Notes under the pieces: model-generated
What the model was told of the DNA's origin: nothing
The model's input: only the letters and a program-made list of their open reading frames with translations
Databases searched by the model: none
DNA from: Syntrophomonadaceae bacterium
GTDB taxonomy: Bacteria > Bacillota > Syntrophomonadia > Syntrophomonadales > Syntrophothermaceae
Direction of reading: 5' to 3'
NCBI GenBank assembly: GCA_029907055.1
Contig: JARYMO010000123.1
Span: 1 to 5,116 of the forward strand
DNA length: 5,116 nucleotides
Shown here: piece by piece, positions 1-5,116 of the stretch
Numbering within the stretch: position 1 is the stretch's first letter
Layout of the letters: the number at the start of each line of letters is the position of its first letter
Translations under genes and position numbers: made by a program

Positions 1-672
1 GGAATGATCCACCCCAACATGGCCACCATGTTGGCCTTCCTGACCACCGATGCCAACATCAGCCTCGAGTGCCTGAACCGCGCCCTGCGGGAGTCGGTGA
101 ACCTGTCCTTCAACATGATCAGCGTGGACCGCGATACTTCCACCAACGACTGTGTGGTCATCATAGCCAACGGCCTGGCCGGACACCCGCAGATCGAGGA
201 CCCCGACTCGCCCGAGTACCGGCTGTTCCGCCAGGCACTGGACCACGTGAACGTGACGCTGGCCAAGAAGATCGCCCGCGACGGGGAAGGCGCCACCCGT
301 CTCATCGAGGTGGAGGTGCTGGGAGCCCACGACCAGCAGGCGGCGCGGCTGGTGGCCCGCGCGGTGACCGCCTCCAACCTCTTCAAGGCCGCCGTCTTCG
401 GCGAGGACGCCAACTGGGGGCGCATCATCTGCGCCGCCGGCTACTCGGGGGCCGACTTCGATCCCGCACGGGTCGACATTTTCCTGGGACCGGTACAGGT
501 GGCCAGGGCCGGCATGGGGGTGGAGTTCGACGAGGATGCGGCGCGGGCAGCGCTGAGGCAGGACACGGTGAAGGTGCGGCTGCAGCTCAACCAGGGCCAG
601 GGCAGGGCGGTGGCCTGGGGATGCGACCTGACCCACGCCTACATCGACATCAACGCCGCCTACCGCAGTTGA
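1..672 (+). CDS. argJ: Glutamate N-acetyltransferase / amino-acid acetyltransferase ArgJ, 5'-truncated by the window
   Basis: ArgJ moves the acetyl group of N-acetylornithine to glutamate, giving ornithine and N-acetylglutamate (the cyclic arginine pathway); some members also use acetyl-CoA. It is a cytoplasmic Ntn-type enzyme made as a precursor that cuts itself before a threonine. The reading frame is open from base 1. The ATG at 4 is not the true start, because the alpha chain and start codon lie upstream. Numbering from that Met, the hallmarks are MATML with the nucleophile Thr8, DTSTND at 44-49, DGEGAT at 93-98 (catalytic-region Glu95), FGEDANWGRI at 132-141, and the C-terminal INAAYRS. 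From Thr8 to the stop there are 215 residues, a full-length beta chain. The stop is TGA at 670-672, and argB follows after 25 bases. Whether the enzyme is mono- or bifunctional cannot be decided from this part alone. Confidence 0.97.
   Translation, partial: GMIHPNMATMLAFLTTDANISLECLNRALRESVNLSFNMISVDRDTSTNDCVVIIANGLAGHPQIEDPDSPEYRLFRQALDHVNVTLAKKIARDGEGATRLIEVEVLGAHDQQAARLVARAVTASNLFKAAVFGEDANWGRIICAAGYSGADFDPARVDIFLGPVQVARAGMGVEFDEDAARAALRQDTVKVRLQLNQGQGRAVAWGCDLTHAYIDINAAYRS
22..27 (+). other. ArgJ self-cleavage site (Ala-Thr)
   Basis: These six bases encode the Ala-Thr pair within the conserved MATML motif. In the ArgJ family the chain breaks before this threonine, which becomes the N-terminal nucleophile of the beta chain. 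The surrounding residues match the family pattern. Cleavage itself is inferred from family knowledge. Confidence 0.9.
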
Positions 673-683
673 GCCGGGCGGGC

Positions 684-691
684 GAGGAGGG
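684..691 (+). promoter_or_regulatory. Ribosome binding site of argB
   Basis: GAGGAGGG lies six bases before the ATG at 698. It is a near-perfect anti-16S match and fixes the argB start. It occupies part of the 25-base argJ-argB gap, in which no promoter or terminator is visible. Confidence 0.85.
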
Positions 692-697
692 ATTCGG

Positions 698-1558
698 ATG
701 CCTACTCCGTGCGAAAAAGCTGCTATACTGGTGGAAGCACTCCCCTACATCAAGGAGTTCTGGGGCAAGACCATCGTGGTCAAGTACGGCGGCAGCGCCA
801 TGAGCGACGAGAACCTGCGGCGGGCCGTCATGCAGGACCTGGTGCTGATGCGCTACGTGGGCATGCGGCCCATCGTGGTGCACGGTGGGGGGCCGGATAT
901 CAACCGCATGATCGACCGCCTGGGCATGGACACCCGCTTCGTCAAGGGGCTGCGGGTCACCGATGCCTCCACCATGGAAGTGGTGGAGATGGTGCTGGTG
1001 GGGAAGGTCAACAAGGCCATCGTGGCTGGTATCAACGAGATCGGCGGCATGGCGGTGGGGTTGTCGGGGAAAGACGGCCAGCTGCTGCGGGCGGAACCCA
1101 TTCCCGGCAAGGAGGAGCTGGGCCTGGTGGGCAGGGTGCGGGAGGTCAACGTGGAGCTGGTGGCCAGCCTGGCCGAACACGGCTACATACCGGTCATCGC
1201 CCCCATCGGCATCGGTGACGACCAGCAGAGCTACAACATCAACGCCGACCACGTGGCGGGGGCAGTGGCGGCGGCCATGCAGGCGGACAAGATGGTGCTG
1301 CTGACCGACGTGCCCGGCATCCTGGCCGACCCCCAGGACCCGACCTCCAGGATATCGCGGCTGCGCGTATCGGAGGTCGACGACTACATCGAGTGCGGGA
1401 TTATCAGCGGGGGCATGATCCCCAAGGTGGAATGCTGCGTGGAGGCGGTGCAGGGAGGGGTGCGGCGCACGCACATCATCGACGGCCGGGTGCCGCATTC
1501 CATCCTGCTGGAGGTATTCACCGACGAAGGCATCGGCAGCATGGTGGTGAGGGGGTAA
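698..1558 (+). CDS. argB: Acetylglutamate kinase (NAGK)
   Basis: ArgB phosphorylates N-acetyl-L-glutamate with ATP, the second step of arginine synthesis and usually its control point in organisms with ArgJ. The 286-residue product has the usual length for the arginine-sensitive class. Amino acid kinase fold motifs appear in order: KYGGSAM at 29-35 (Lys29, phosphate contact), VVHGGGP at 60-66, GLRVTD at 84-89 (Arg86, substrate), LSGKDG at 122-127, YNINAD at 179-184 (Asn180 and Asp184), and SGGMIPK at 237-243 (Lys243). The N-terminal helix (about residues 6-21, with ILVEALPYI) and the C-terminal segment PHSILLEVFTDEGIG (266-280) match the features of arginine-inhibited hexameric NAGKs such as those of Thermotoga and Pseudomonas. 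Feedback inhibition by arginine is therefore likely but inferred. The start at 698 is supported by the ribosome binding site and by the expected N-terminus. The stop is TAA, eight bases before argD. Confidence 0.98.
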   Translation: MPTPCEKAAILVEALPYIKEFWGKTIVVKYGGSAMSDENLRRAVMQDLVLMRYVGMRPIVVHGGGPDINRMIDRLGMDTRFVKGLRVTDASTMEVVEMVLVGKVNKAIVAGINEIGGMAVGLSGKDGQLLRAEPIPGKEELGLVGRVREVNVELVASLAEHGYIPVIAPIGIGDDQQSYNINADHVAGAVAAAMQADKMVLLTDVPGILADPQDPTSRISRLRVSEVDDYIECGIISGGMIPKVECCVEAVQGGVRRTHIIDGRVPHSILLEVFTDEGIGSMVVRG

Positions 1559-1563
1559 AGAGG
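1557..1563 (+). promoter_or_regulatory. Ribosome binding site of argD, overlapping the argB stop codon
   Basis: AAAGAGG overlaps the TAA stop of argB (1556-1558) and ends three bases before the argD ATG at 1567. The spacing is shorter than usual and the match weaker than at neighbouring genes. A ribosome ending argB would sit on the site, so argD is probably translated by coupling to argB. That coupling is inferred from the layout. Confidence 0.6.
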
Positions 1564-1566
1564 CGG

Positions 1567-2763
1567 ATGGACAACCAGCAGATCATGGCCGTGGGCAGCC
1601 AGTACCTGATGAACACCTATGCGCGGTTCCCGTTGGCCCTGGTGCGGGGCCGGGGCAGCCGGGTATGGGATGCCGACGGCAACGAGTACGTGGACATGGT
1701 GGCCGGCATCGCCGTGTGCGCGCTGGGGCATGCGCACCCGGCCCTGGTGAGGGCGCTGGAGGAGCAGGCGCACAGGCTCTGGCACTGCTCCAACCTGTAC
1801 TGGATCAAGCCCCAGGTCGAGCTGGCCGCCCGCCTCTGCCGCCACTCCGGACTGGCCAGGGCGTTCTTCGCCAACAGCGGAGCGGAGGCCAACGAGGCGG
1901 CCATCAAGCTGGTGCGCAAGTACTGGCACCTCAAGGGGCGCCCGGCCTGCGACATCGTGGTCTTCCGCAACTCCTTCCACGGGCGCACGCTGGCGGCGCT
2001 TTCCGCCACCGGGCAGGAGAAGTACCAGCAGGGGTTCGCGCCGCTGGTGCCAGGTTTCGCCTTCGCGGAGTTCAATGACCTGGAGTCGGTGGAGAAGGCA
2101 GTGGGCCCGCATACCGGGGCGGTGATGGTGGAGCCGGTACAGGGGGAAGGCGGGGTGCGTCCGGCAGACCCGGCCTTCATGCGCGGACTGGCCGACCTGT
2201 GCCGCCGGCAGGGGCTGCTGCTGGTGCTGGACGAGGTGCAGACCGGAATGGGGCGTACCGGCAAGATGTTCGCCTTCCAGAACTTCGGGGTGGAACCCGA
2301 TGTAGTGACGCTGGCCAAGGGGCTGGGCGGCGGCTTCCCGGTAGGGGCCATGCTGGCACGCGGGGAGGTGGCGGAGGCGTTTGCGCCGGGAGATCACGCC
2401 TCCACCTTCGGGGGCAATCCCCTGGCCTGCGCGGTGGCCTGCGAGGTCGTTGACCAGGTGGCGAGCTACGACGTGTGCTTCAACGTCACCGAAGCCAGTT
2501 TCTACCTGCGCGGGCTGCTGGAAGACATCGCGCGCCGGCGCAGCGACGTGGTGGAGGTGCGCGGGATGGGGCTGCTGCTGGGGGTGGAGTTCACCCGCGA
2601 GGTGAAGCCACTGGTGGAGCGGTGCCGGCAGCATGGGTTGCTGGTCATCGGGGCCGGGGAGCGGGTGTTGCGCATGGTCCCGGCCTTGACCATCGGCCGC
2701 GACGACATCGATGCCGCCGTGGCGATACTGAAACGGGCCCTGGACGAGTGGGGACAGCAGTGA
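1567..2763 (+). CDS. argD: Acetylornithine aminotransferase
   Basis: ArgD is a PLP enzyme (class III aminotransferase, fold type I) that makes N2-acetylornithine from N-acetylglutamate semialdehyde, using glutamate as amino donor. The 398-residue product has the family's length. Key parts are the N-terminal YLMNTYARFP (13-22), AGIAV and LGHAHP, SGAEANEAAIK (104-114, PLP phosphate loop), FHGRT (137-141, His138 near the cofactor), LDEVQTGMGRTG (221-232; Asp222 contacts the pyridine nitrogen), TLAKGLGGGFP with Lys251 as the Schiff-base lysine, and STFGGNPLA with Thr280 (phosphate contact). The frame stays open upstream into argB (to 1393). The ATG at 1567 is chosen because MDNQQIMAVGSQYLMNTY aligns with the usual ArgD N-terminus. 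An ATG at 1585 is a weaker alternative. Some ArgD enzymes also act on succinyl-diaminopimelate in lysine synthesis; that cannot be judged here. Confidence 0.97.
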   Translation: MDNQQIMAVGSQYLMNTYARFPLALVRGRGSRVWDADGNEYVDMVAGIAVCALGHAHPALVRALEEQAHRLWHCSNLYWIKPQVELAARLCRHSGLARAFFANSGAEANEAAIKLVRKYWHLKGRPACDIVVFRNSFHGRTLAALSATGQEKYQQGFAPLVPGFAFAEFNDLESVEKAVGPHTGAVMVEPVQGEGGVRPADPAFMRGLADLCRRQGLLLVLDEVQTGMGRTGKMFAFQNFGVEPDVVTLAKGLGGGFPVGAMLARGEVAEAFAPGDHASTFGGNPLACAVACEVVDQVASYDVCFNVTEASFYLRGLLEDIARRRSDVVEVRGMGLLLGVEFTREVKPLVERCRQHGLLVIGAGERVLRMVPALTIGRDDIDAAVAILKRALDEWGQQ

Positions 2764-2764
2764 G

Positions 2765-2782
2765 AGCGGGGACTGCCCCGCT
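2765..2782 (+). repeat. Inverted repeat / hairpin just after argD
   Basis: AGCGGGG (2765-2771) and CCCCGCT (2776-2782) are perfect complements around a four-base loop, ACTG. The stem begins two bases after the argD stop codon. No run of T follows, so it does not look like a classical intrinsic terminator. It could stabilise the 3' end of the upstream mRNA segment or slow RNA polymerase. The base pairing is visible in the sequence; its role is unknown. Confidence 0.6.
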
Positions 2783-2791
2783 GCGTGTGCC

Positions 2792-2811
2792 AGCCGTGCC
2801 GGGGGCACGCT
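2792..2811 (+). repeat. Second hairpin in the argD-argF gap
   Basis: CGTGCC (2795-2800) pairs with GGCACG (2804-2809) around a GGG loop. Two further pairs, 2792-2811 and 2793-2810, form if C2794 bulges out, giving eight pairs. It lies 9 bases after the first hairpin and 15 bases before the argF ribosome binding site. No T-run follows. GGCAC at 2804-2808 could also pair with GTGCC at 2835-2839, at the edge of the ribosome binding site, but that pairing is shorter than the local stem. Confidence 0.5.
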
Positions 2812-2826
2812 AGGGGCGCGGGAACC

Positions 2827-2836
2827 AGGAGGAGGT
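2827..2836 (+). promoter_or_regulatory. Very strong ribosome binding site of argF
   Basis: AGGAGGAGGT contains two overlapping AGGAGG cores and ends eight bases before the ATG at 2845. It decides the argF start against an in-frame upstream GTG at 2785, which has no such site. The strength of the site suggests argF can be translated independently of argD, in keeping with the 81-base gap. Confidence 0.85.
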
Positions 2837-2844
2837 GCCAGACA

Positions 2845-3795
2845 ATGACCTCGGTGAAGCTCAATCCGGAGTTCAAGGGCCGGGACTTCCTGGCCATCAG
2901 TGACTACAGCCCGGGCGAGGTGCAGGAGATCCTGGACCTGGCCCTGCACCTGAAGCGGCTGCAGGCGCAGGGGGTGCCCCACCCGCTGCTGGCGGGCAAG
3001 ACTCTGGGCATGATTTTTCAGAAACCTTCCACGCGCACGCGGGTGTCGTTCGAGGTGGGCATTTTCCAGCTGGGGGGGTACGGGCTGTTCCTGAGCCCCA
3101 ACGACCTGCAGATAGGACGGGGGGAGACCATCAAGGACACCGCGCTGACCCTCTCCCGCTACCTGGACGGTATCATGATCCGCACCTTTTCCCACGATGA
3201 GGTGCTGGAGCTGGCCCACTACGCCAGCATCCCGGTCATCAACGGGTTGACCGACCTGCTGCACCCCTGCCAGGTGATGGGAGACCTGCAGACCATCCTG
3301 GAGCACAAGGGCCGGTTGCGGGGGCTCAAGTGCGCGTTCATCGGCGACGGCAACAACGTCTGCCATTCCCTGCTGGCGGGAGGGGCCAAGGTGGGGATGG
3401 ACGTGGTGGTCGCCTGTCCGGCCGGCTTCGAACCCCGGGCCGAGCTGCTGGCGCGGGCGCGCCAGGACGCCCTGGCCACCGGGGCCCGCTTGTGGGTGGT
3501 CCAGGACCCGCGGGAAGCGGTGGAGGGGGCCGACGTCATCTACACCGACGTGTGGGCCAGCATGGGGCAGGAAAGGGAAGCCGAGGAGAAAGAGCGCCAC
3601 TTCGCGCGCTACCAGGTGAACGCGACGCTGGTGGCCGCAGCCGACGATGACGTGATCGTGATGCACTGCCTGCCGGCCAAGCGGGGGCGGGAGATCACCG
3701 ACGAGGTCATGGACGGCCCGCACTCGGTGGTGTTTGACCAGGCGGAGAACCGGCTGCACGCACAGAAGGCCATCATGGCCCTGCTGATGCAGTAG
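2845..3795 (+). CDS. argF: Ornithine carbamoyltransferase (anabolic)
   Basis: ArgF joins carbamoyl phosphate to ornithine, giving citrulline and phosphate; the family works as cytoplasmic trimers. The 316-residue product is of normal length. The N-terminal carbamoyl-phosphate domain shows STRTR at 62-66, then DGIMIRTFSH (108-117) and HPCQ at 140-143. The ornithine domain shows FIGDGNNV (165-172), DVWASMG (235-241, with Asp235 and the SMG loop) and HCLPAKRG (274-281, with Cys275). All the expected catalytic residues are present. After HPCQ the chain reads VMGD, where an alanine is usual before the aspartate; this is a mild variant. Its place among biosynthetic arg genes, without arcA or arcC, argues for a synthetic rather than a catabolic role. 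The start at 2845 follows the strong ribosome binding site and gives the normal N-terminus ending in GRDFL. The stop is TAG, 21 bases before the acetyltransferase gene. Confidence 0.97.
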   Translation: MTSVKLNPEFKGRDFLAISDYSPGEVQEILDLALHLKRLQAQGVPHPLLAGKTLGMIFQKPSTRTRVSFEVGIFQLGGYGLFLSPNDLQIGRGETIKDTALTLSRYLDGIMIRTFSHDEVLELAHYASIPVINGLTDLLHPCQVMGDLQTILEHKGRLRGLKCAFIGDGNNVCHSLLAGGAKVGMDVVVACPAGFEPRAELLARARQDALATGARLWVVQDPREAVEGADVIYTDVWASMGQEREAEEKERHFARYQVNATLVAAADDDVIVMHCLPAKRGREITDEVMDGPHSVVFDQAENRLHAQKAIMALLMQ

Positions 3796-3805
3796 GGGCC
3801 GGGAC

Positions 3806-3810
3806 GGGAG
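3806..3810 (+). promoter_or_regulatory. Ribosome binding site of the GNAT gene
   Basis: GGGAG ends six bases before the ATG at 3817. It is weaker than the sites of argB, argF and argG. Four-base arms GGAC (3802-3805) and GTCC (3810-3813) could place most of it in a small loop, though so short a stem may be chance. Confidence 0.55.
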
Positions 3811-3816
3811 TCCGCC

Positions 3817-4305
3817 ATGGCAGCAGACTGGCAACTGGACACCGCGTCCATCGACGACATCCCGGCACTGCTGCGACTGTGGCGCGAGGTGCCGGGCATC
3901 GGCCTGGGGAGGGGTGACGACCCCCCTTCGCTGCAGCGGTTCCTGGAGCGGAACGCTGCCACCTGCCTGGTAGTGCGTTCCGGCAGCGCGGTGCGCGCCG
4001 GGGTGCTGGGAGGGTTCGACGGCCGCCGGGGGTTCATCTACCACCTGGCGGTGCACCCGGACTGGCAGGGCCGGGGGCTGGGCCGCGCGCTGGTAGAGGA
4101 GGTGACCGCCCGCCTGTGGCGGCTGGGGGCGCAGAAGGTGCACCTCTTCGTCTATCCCGACAACCTGGCCGCCCGGCGCTTCTACCGGCGCCTGGGCTGG
4201 GTGGAGCGGGGGGACATCGTGGTGGTGAGCTGGGACGGCCGCAATGCCGGGTCGGACGGCGGTCCGGGGCGGACCGCGGGGCCGGCCGAGGGGCAGAACA
4301 GGTAA
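3817..4305 (+). CDS. GNAT-family N-acetyltransferase, YpeA-like, substrate unknown
   Basis: The 162-residue product is a single GNAT domain, which transfers acetyl from acetyl-CoA to an amine or similar acceptor. Beta-strand residues about 58-66 (ending GVLGGFDG) lead into FIYHLAVHP (73-81). The acetyl-CoA pyrophosphate loop follows as QGRGLG (84-89), then a helix, the strand VHLFVYPDN (108-116) and AARRFYRRLGW (118-128), the typical motif B with Tyr123. The GG-DG-RG pattern before motif A resembles E. coli YpeA as I remember it. Residues 140-162 are a Gly/Pro/Arg-rich tail beyond the domain, probably unstructured. The gene lies 21 bases after argF and 26 before argG, so it is cotranscribed. 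Possible roles are making N-acetylglutamate as a short NAG synthase, or acetylating another amino acid or protein. No sequence feature I can see settles this. The position suggests a link to arginine metabolism, by inference only. Confidence 0.87.
   Translation: MAADWQLDTASIDDIPALLRLWREVPGIGLGRGDDPPSLQRFLERNAATCLVVRSGSAVRAGVLGGFDGRRGFIYHLAVHPDWQGRGLGRALVEEVTARLWRLGAQKVHLFVYPDNLAARRFYRRLGWVERGDIVVVSWDGRNAGSDGGPGRTAGPAEGQNR
4259..4277 (+). repeat. Hairpin in the 3' end of the GNAT gene
   Basis: GCGGTCC (4259-4265) and GGACCGC (4271-4277) are perfect seven-base complements around GGGGC. They encode part of the low-complexity tail of the acetyltransferase. A competing shorter stem, CGGAC (4253-4257) with GTCCG (4262-4266), uses the same left arm. 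No T-run follows. It lies 39 bases before the argG ribosome binding site. A role in RNA processing or pausing is possible, but GC-rich DNA forms such stems by chance. Confidence 0.4.
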
Positions 4306-4316
4306 AACGACGAGCC

Positions 4317-4324
4317 GAGGAGGG
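4317..4324 (+). promoter_or_regulatory. Ribosome binding site that fixes a GTG start for argG
   Basis: GAGGAGGG ends seven bases before GTG at 4332. No ATG lies nearby in the right frame, and the protein read from this GTG starts exactly where ArgG proteins usually start. The site therefore supports GTG as the true initiation codon. Confidence 0.85.
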
Positions 4325-4331
4325 AAACCGG

Positions 4332-5116
4332 GTGGAGAAAGTAGTACTGGCCTATTCCGGGGGCCTGGACACCTCAATCATCATTCATTGGCTGAAAGAG
4401 ACCTACGGCTACGAGGTCATCGCCATGTGCGCCGACCTGGGGCAGGAAGAGGAGCTGGCCGGCCTGGAGGAAAAGGCGCTGCGCTCCGGGGCCAGCAAGC
4501 TGTACGTGGAAGACCTGCGGGAGGAATTCGCCCGCGACTTCATCTTCCCGGTGCTGCGCTCGGGAGCCATCTACGAGGGGAAGTACCTGCTGGGGACCTC
4601 CTTCGCCCGTCCGCTCATTGCCCGGCGGCTGGTGGAGATCGCCGAGCGCGAGGGGGCAGTGGCGGTCGCGCACGGAGCCACCGGCAAGGGCAATGACCAG
4701 GTGCGCTTCGAACTGACCGTGCAGGCGCTGAACCCGGCGCTGCGGGTGGTGGCACCCTGGCGGGAGTGGCACATCCGGTCTCGCGAGGATGCCATCGACT
4801 ACGCCCGCCAGCACGACATCCCCATCCCGGTGACCAAGGAGAACATCTACAGCCGCGACCGCAACCTGTGGCACCTGTCCCACGAGGGGGGAGAGCTCGA
4901 GGACCCCATGCAGGAACCGCGCAGCGAGATGCTGCTGCTGACCGTGCTCCCCGAGCAGGCGCCCGACCACCCCACCTACCTGGAGGTCGAGTTCGAGCAG
5001 GGGGTTCCGGTGGCGGTTGACGGGCGTCGCCTGGACCCGGTGCCCCTCATCCAGCACCTTAACGCCGTGGCGGGTGCCAACGGGGTGGGGGTGGTGAGCC
5101 TGGTGGAGAACCGCCT
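4332..5116 (+). CDS. argG: Argininosuccinate synthase, 3'-truncated by the window
   Basis: ArgG condenses citrulline with aspartate, using ATP, to form argininosuccinate, AMP and pyrophosphate; it acts in the cytoplasm as a tetramer. Starting at GTG, 261 complete codons are present before the window ends; the family is about 400 residues, so roughly the last third is missing. The N-type ATP pyrophosphatase loop AYSGGLDTS is at 7-15. GTSFARP (88-94) and GATGKGNDQVRFE (115-127) follow; both are signature segments binding ATP, aspartate and citrulline. YSRD (173-176) with NLW (178-180), then HEGG and LEDP, are the expected next blocks. The visible end, LVENR, is where most members continue with the conserved LVG segment. 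No frameshift or missing key residue is seen. The gene is last in view; argH would be expected next. Confidence 0.97.
   Translation, partial: MEKVVLAYSGGLDTSIIIHWLKETYGYEVIAMCADLGQEEELAGLEEKALRSGASKLYVEDLREEFARDFIFPVLRSGAIYEGKYLLGTSFARPLIARRLVEIAEREGAVAVAHGATGKGNDQVRFELTVQALNPALRVVAPWREWHIRSREDAIDYARQHDIPIPVTKENIYSRDRNLWHLSHEGGELEDPMQEPRSEMLLLTVLPEQAPDHPTYLEVEFEQGVPVAVDGRRLDPVPLIQHLNAVAGANGVGVVSLVENR

Noticed and set aside
69..803. Second + strand frame overlapping argJ and the start of argB
   Set aside because: The product is Gly-, Arg- and Pro-rich with no family motif. It is an out-of-frame reading of argJ.
650..1498. Minus-strand open frame opposite argB
   Set aside because: Its sequence is His-, Asp- and Pro-rich low-complexity text typical of antisense frames in GC-rich genes, and argB on the + strand has every family motif.
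1393..1566. Upstream extension of the argD frame into argB
   Set aside because: The frame is only open by chance inside argB. The residues there do not resemble ArgD, while the ATG at 1567 gives the usual ArgD N-terminus.
2765..2811. Intrinsic transcription terminator after argD
   Set aside because: The stems are GC-rich but neither is followed by a T-run, and argF, the next gene of the same pathway, lies just downstream on the same strand.
2785..2844. In-frame N-terminal extension of ArgF from a GTG at 2785, containing a CxxC pair
   Set aside because: There is no ribosome binding site before 2785, the extension overlaps both hairpins, and it does not resemble ArgF. The ATG at 2845 has a near-ideal site and gives the normal protein length.
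3802..3813. Small stem GGAC/GTCC with the GNAT ribosome binding site in its loop
   Set aside because: Only four base pairs form, which is too short to claim regulation in GC-rich DNA.
4374..5057. Minus-strand open frame opposite argG
   Set aside because: It is a shadow of argG, which in the + strand from the GTG at 4332 shows the complete set of N-terminal synthase motifs.
1..5116. ArgR/AhrC operator sites (AT-rich palindromes)
   Set aside because: No AT-rich 18-base palindrome resembling an ARG box was seen in any gap. The operon promoter is probably upstream of the window.

Overview
The window is one strand-uniform, tightly packed stretch of an arginine-biosynthesis operon. In order it holds argJ (3' part), argB, argD, argF, a small GNAT-family acetyltransferase gene, and argG (5' part). 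All six genes run on the + strand. By eye the DNA is about two-thirds G+C, with strongly G/C-ending codons. The genes have strong AGGAGG-type ribosome binding sites. The ArgF and ArgG sequences, and the argJ-B-D-F order, look most like high-GC Firmicutes (Clostridia, Thermaerobacter- or Symbiobacterium-like bacteria). That assignment is inferred from remembered family sequences; no search was run.

Region by region: 1-672 is the C-terminal part of ArgJ, including the self-cleavage threonine and all of the beta chain. 698-1558 is ArgB, of the type with an N-terminal helix and a C-terminal arginine-site signature. 1567-2763 is ArgD. 2764-2844 is the longest gap in the window (81 bases) and carries two consecutive hairpins and a very strong ribosome binding site. 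2845-3795 is ArgF. 3817-4305 is a YpeA-like GNAT acetyltransferase. 4332 to the window end is ArgG, which starts with GTG. No gene-free stretch reaches 300 bases, and no RNA gene, mobile element, CRISPR array or recognisable ArgR operator was seen.

The enzymes form a nearly complete chain. ArgJ recycles the acetyl group from N-acetylornithine to glutamate. ArgB phosphorylates N-acetylglutamate. ArgC, not in the window and probably upstream, reduces the product. ArgD transaminates it to N-acetylornithine. ArgJ then releases ornithine. ArgF carbamoylates ornithine to citrulline, and ArgG condenses citrulline with aspartate. ArgH, not in the window and probably downstream, would finish arginine.

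Nothing here looks like an undescribed system. The points worth a second look are the GNAT gene of unassigned substrate inside the operon and the structured argD-argF gap, where B. subtilis carries carAB.
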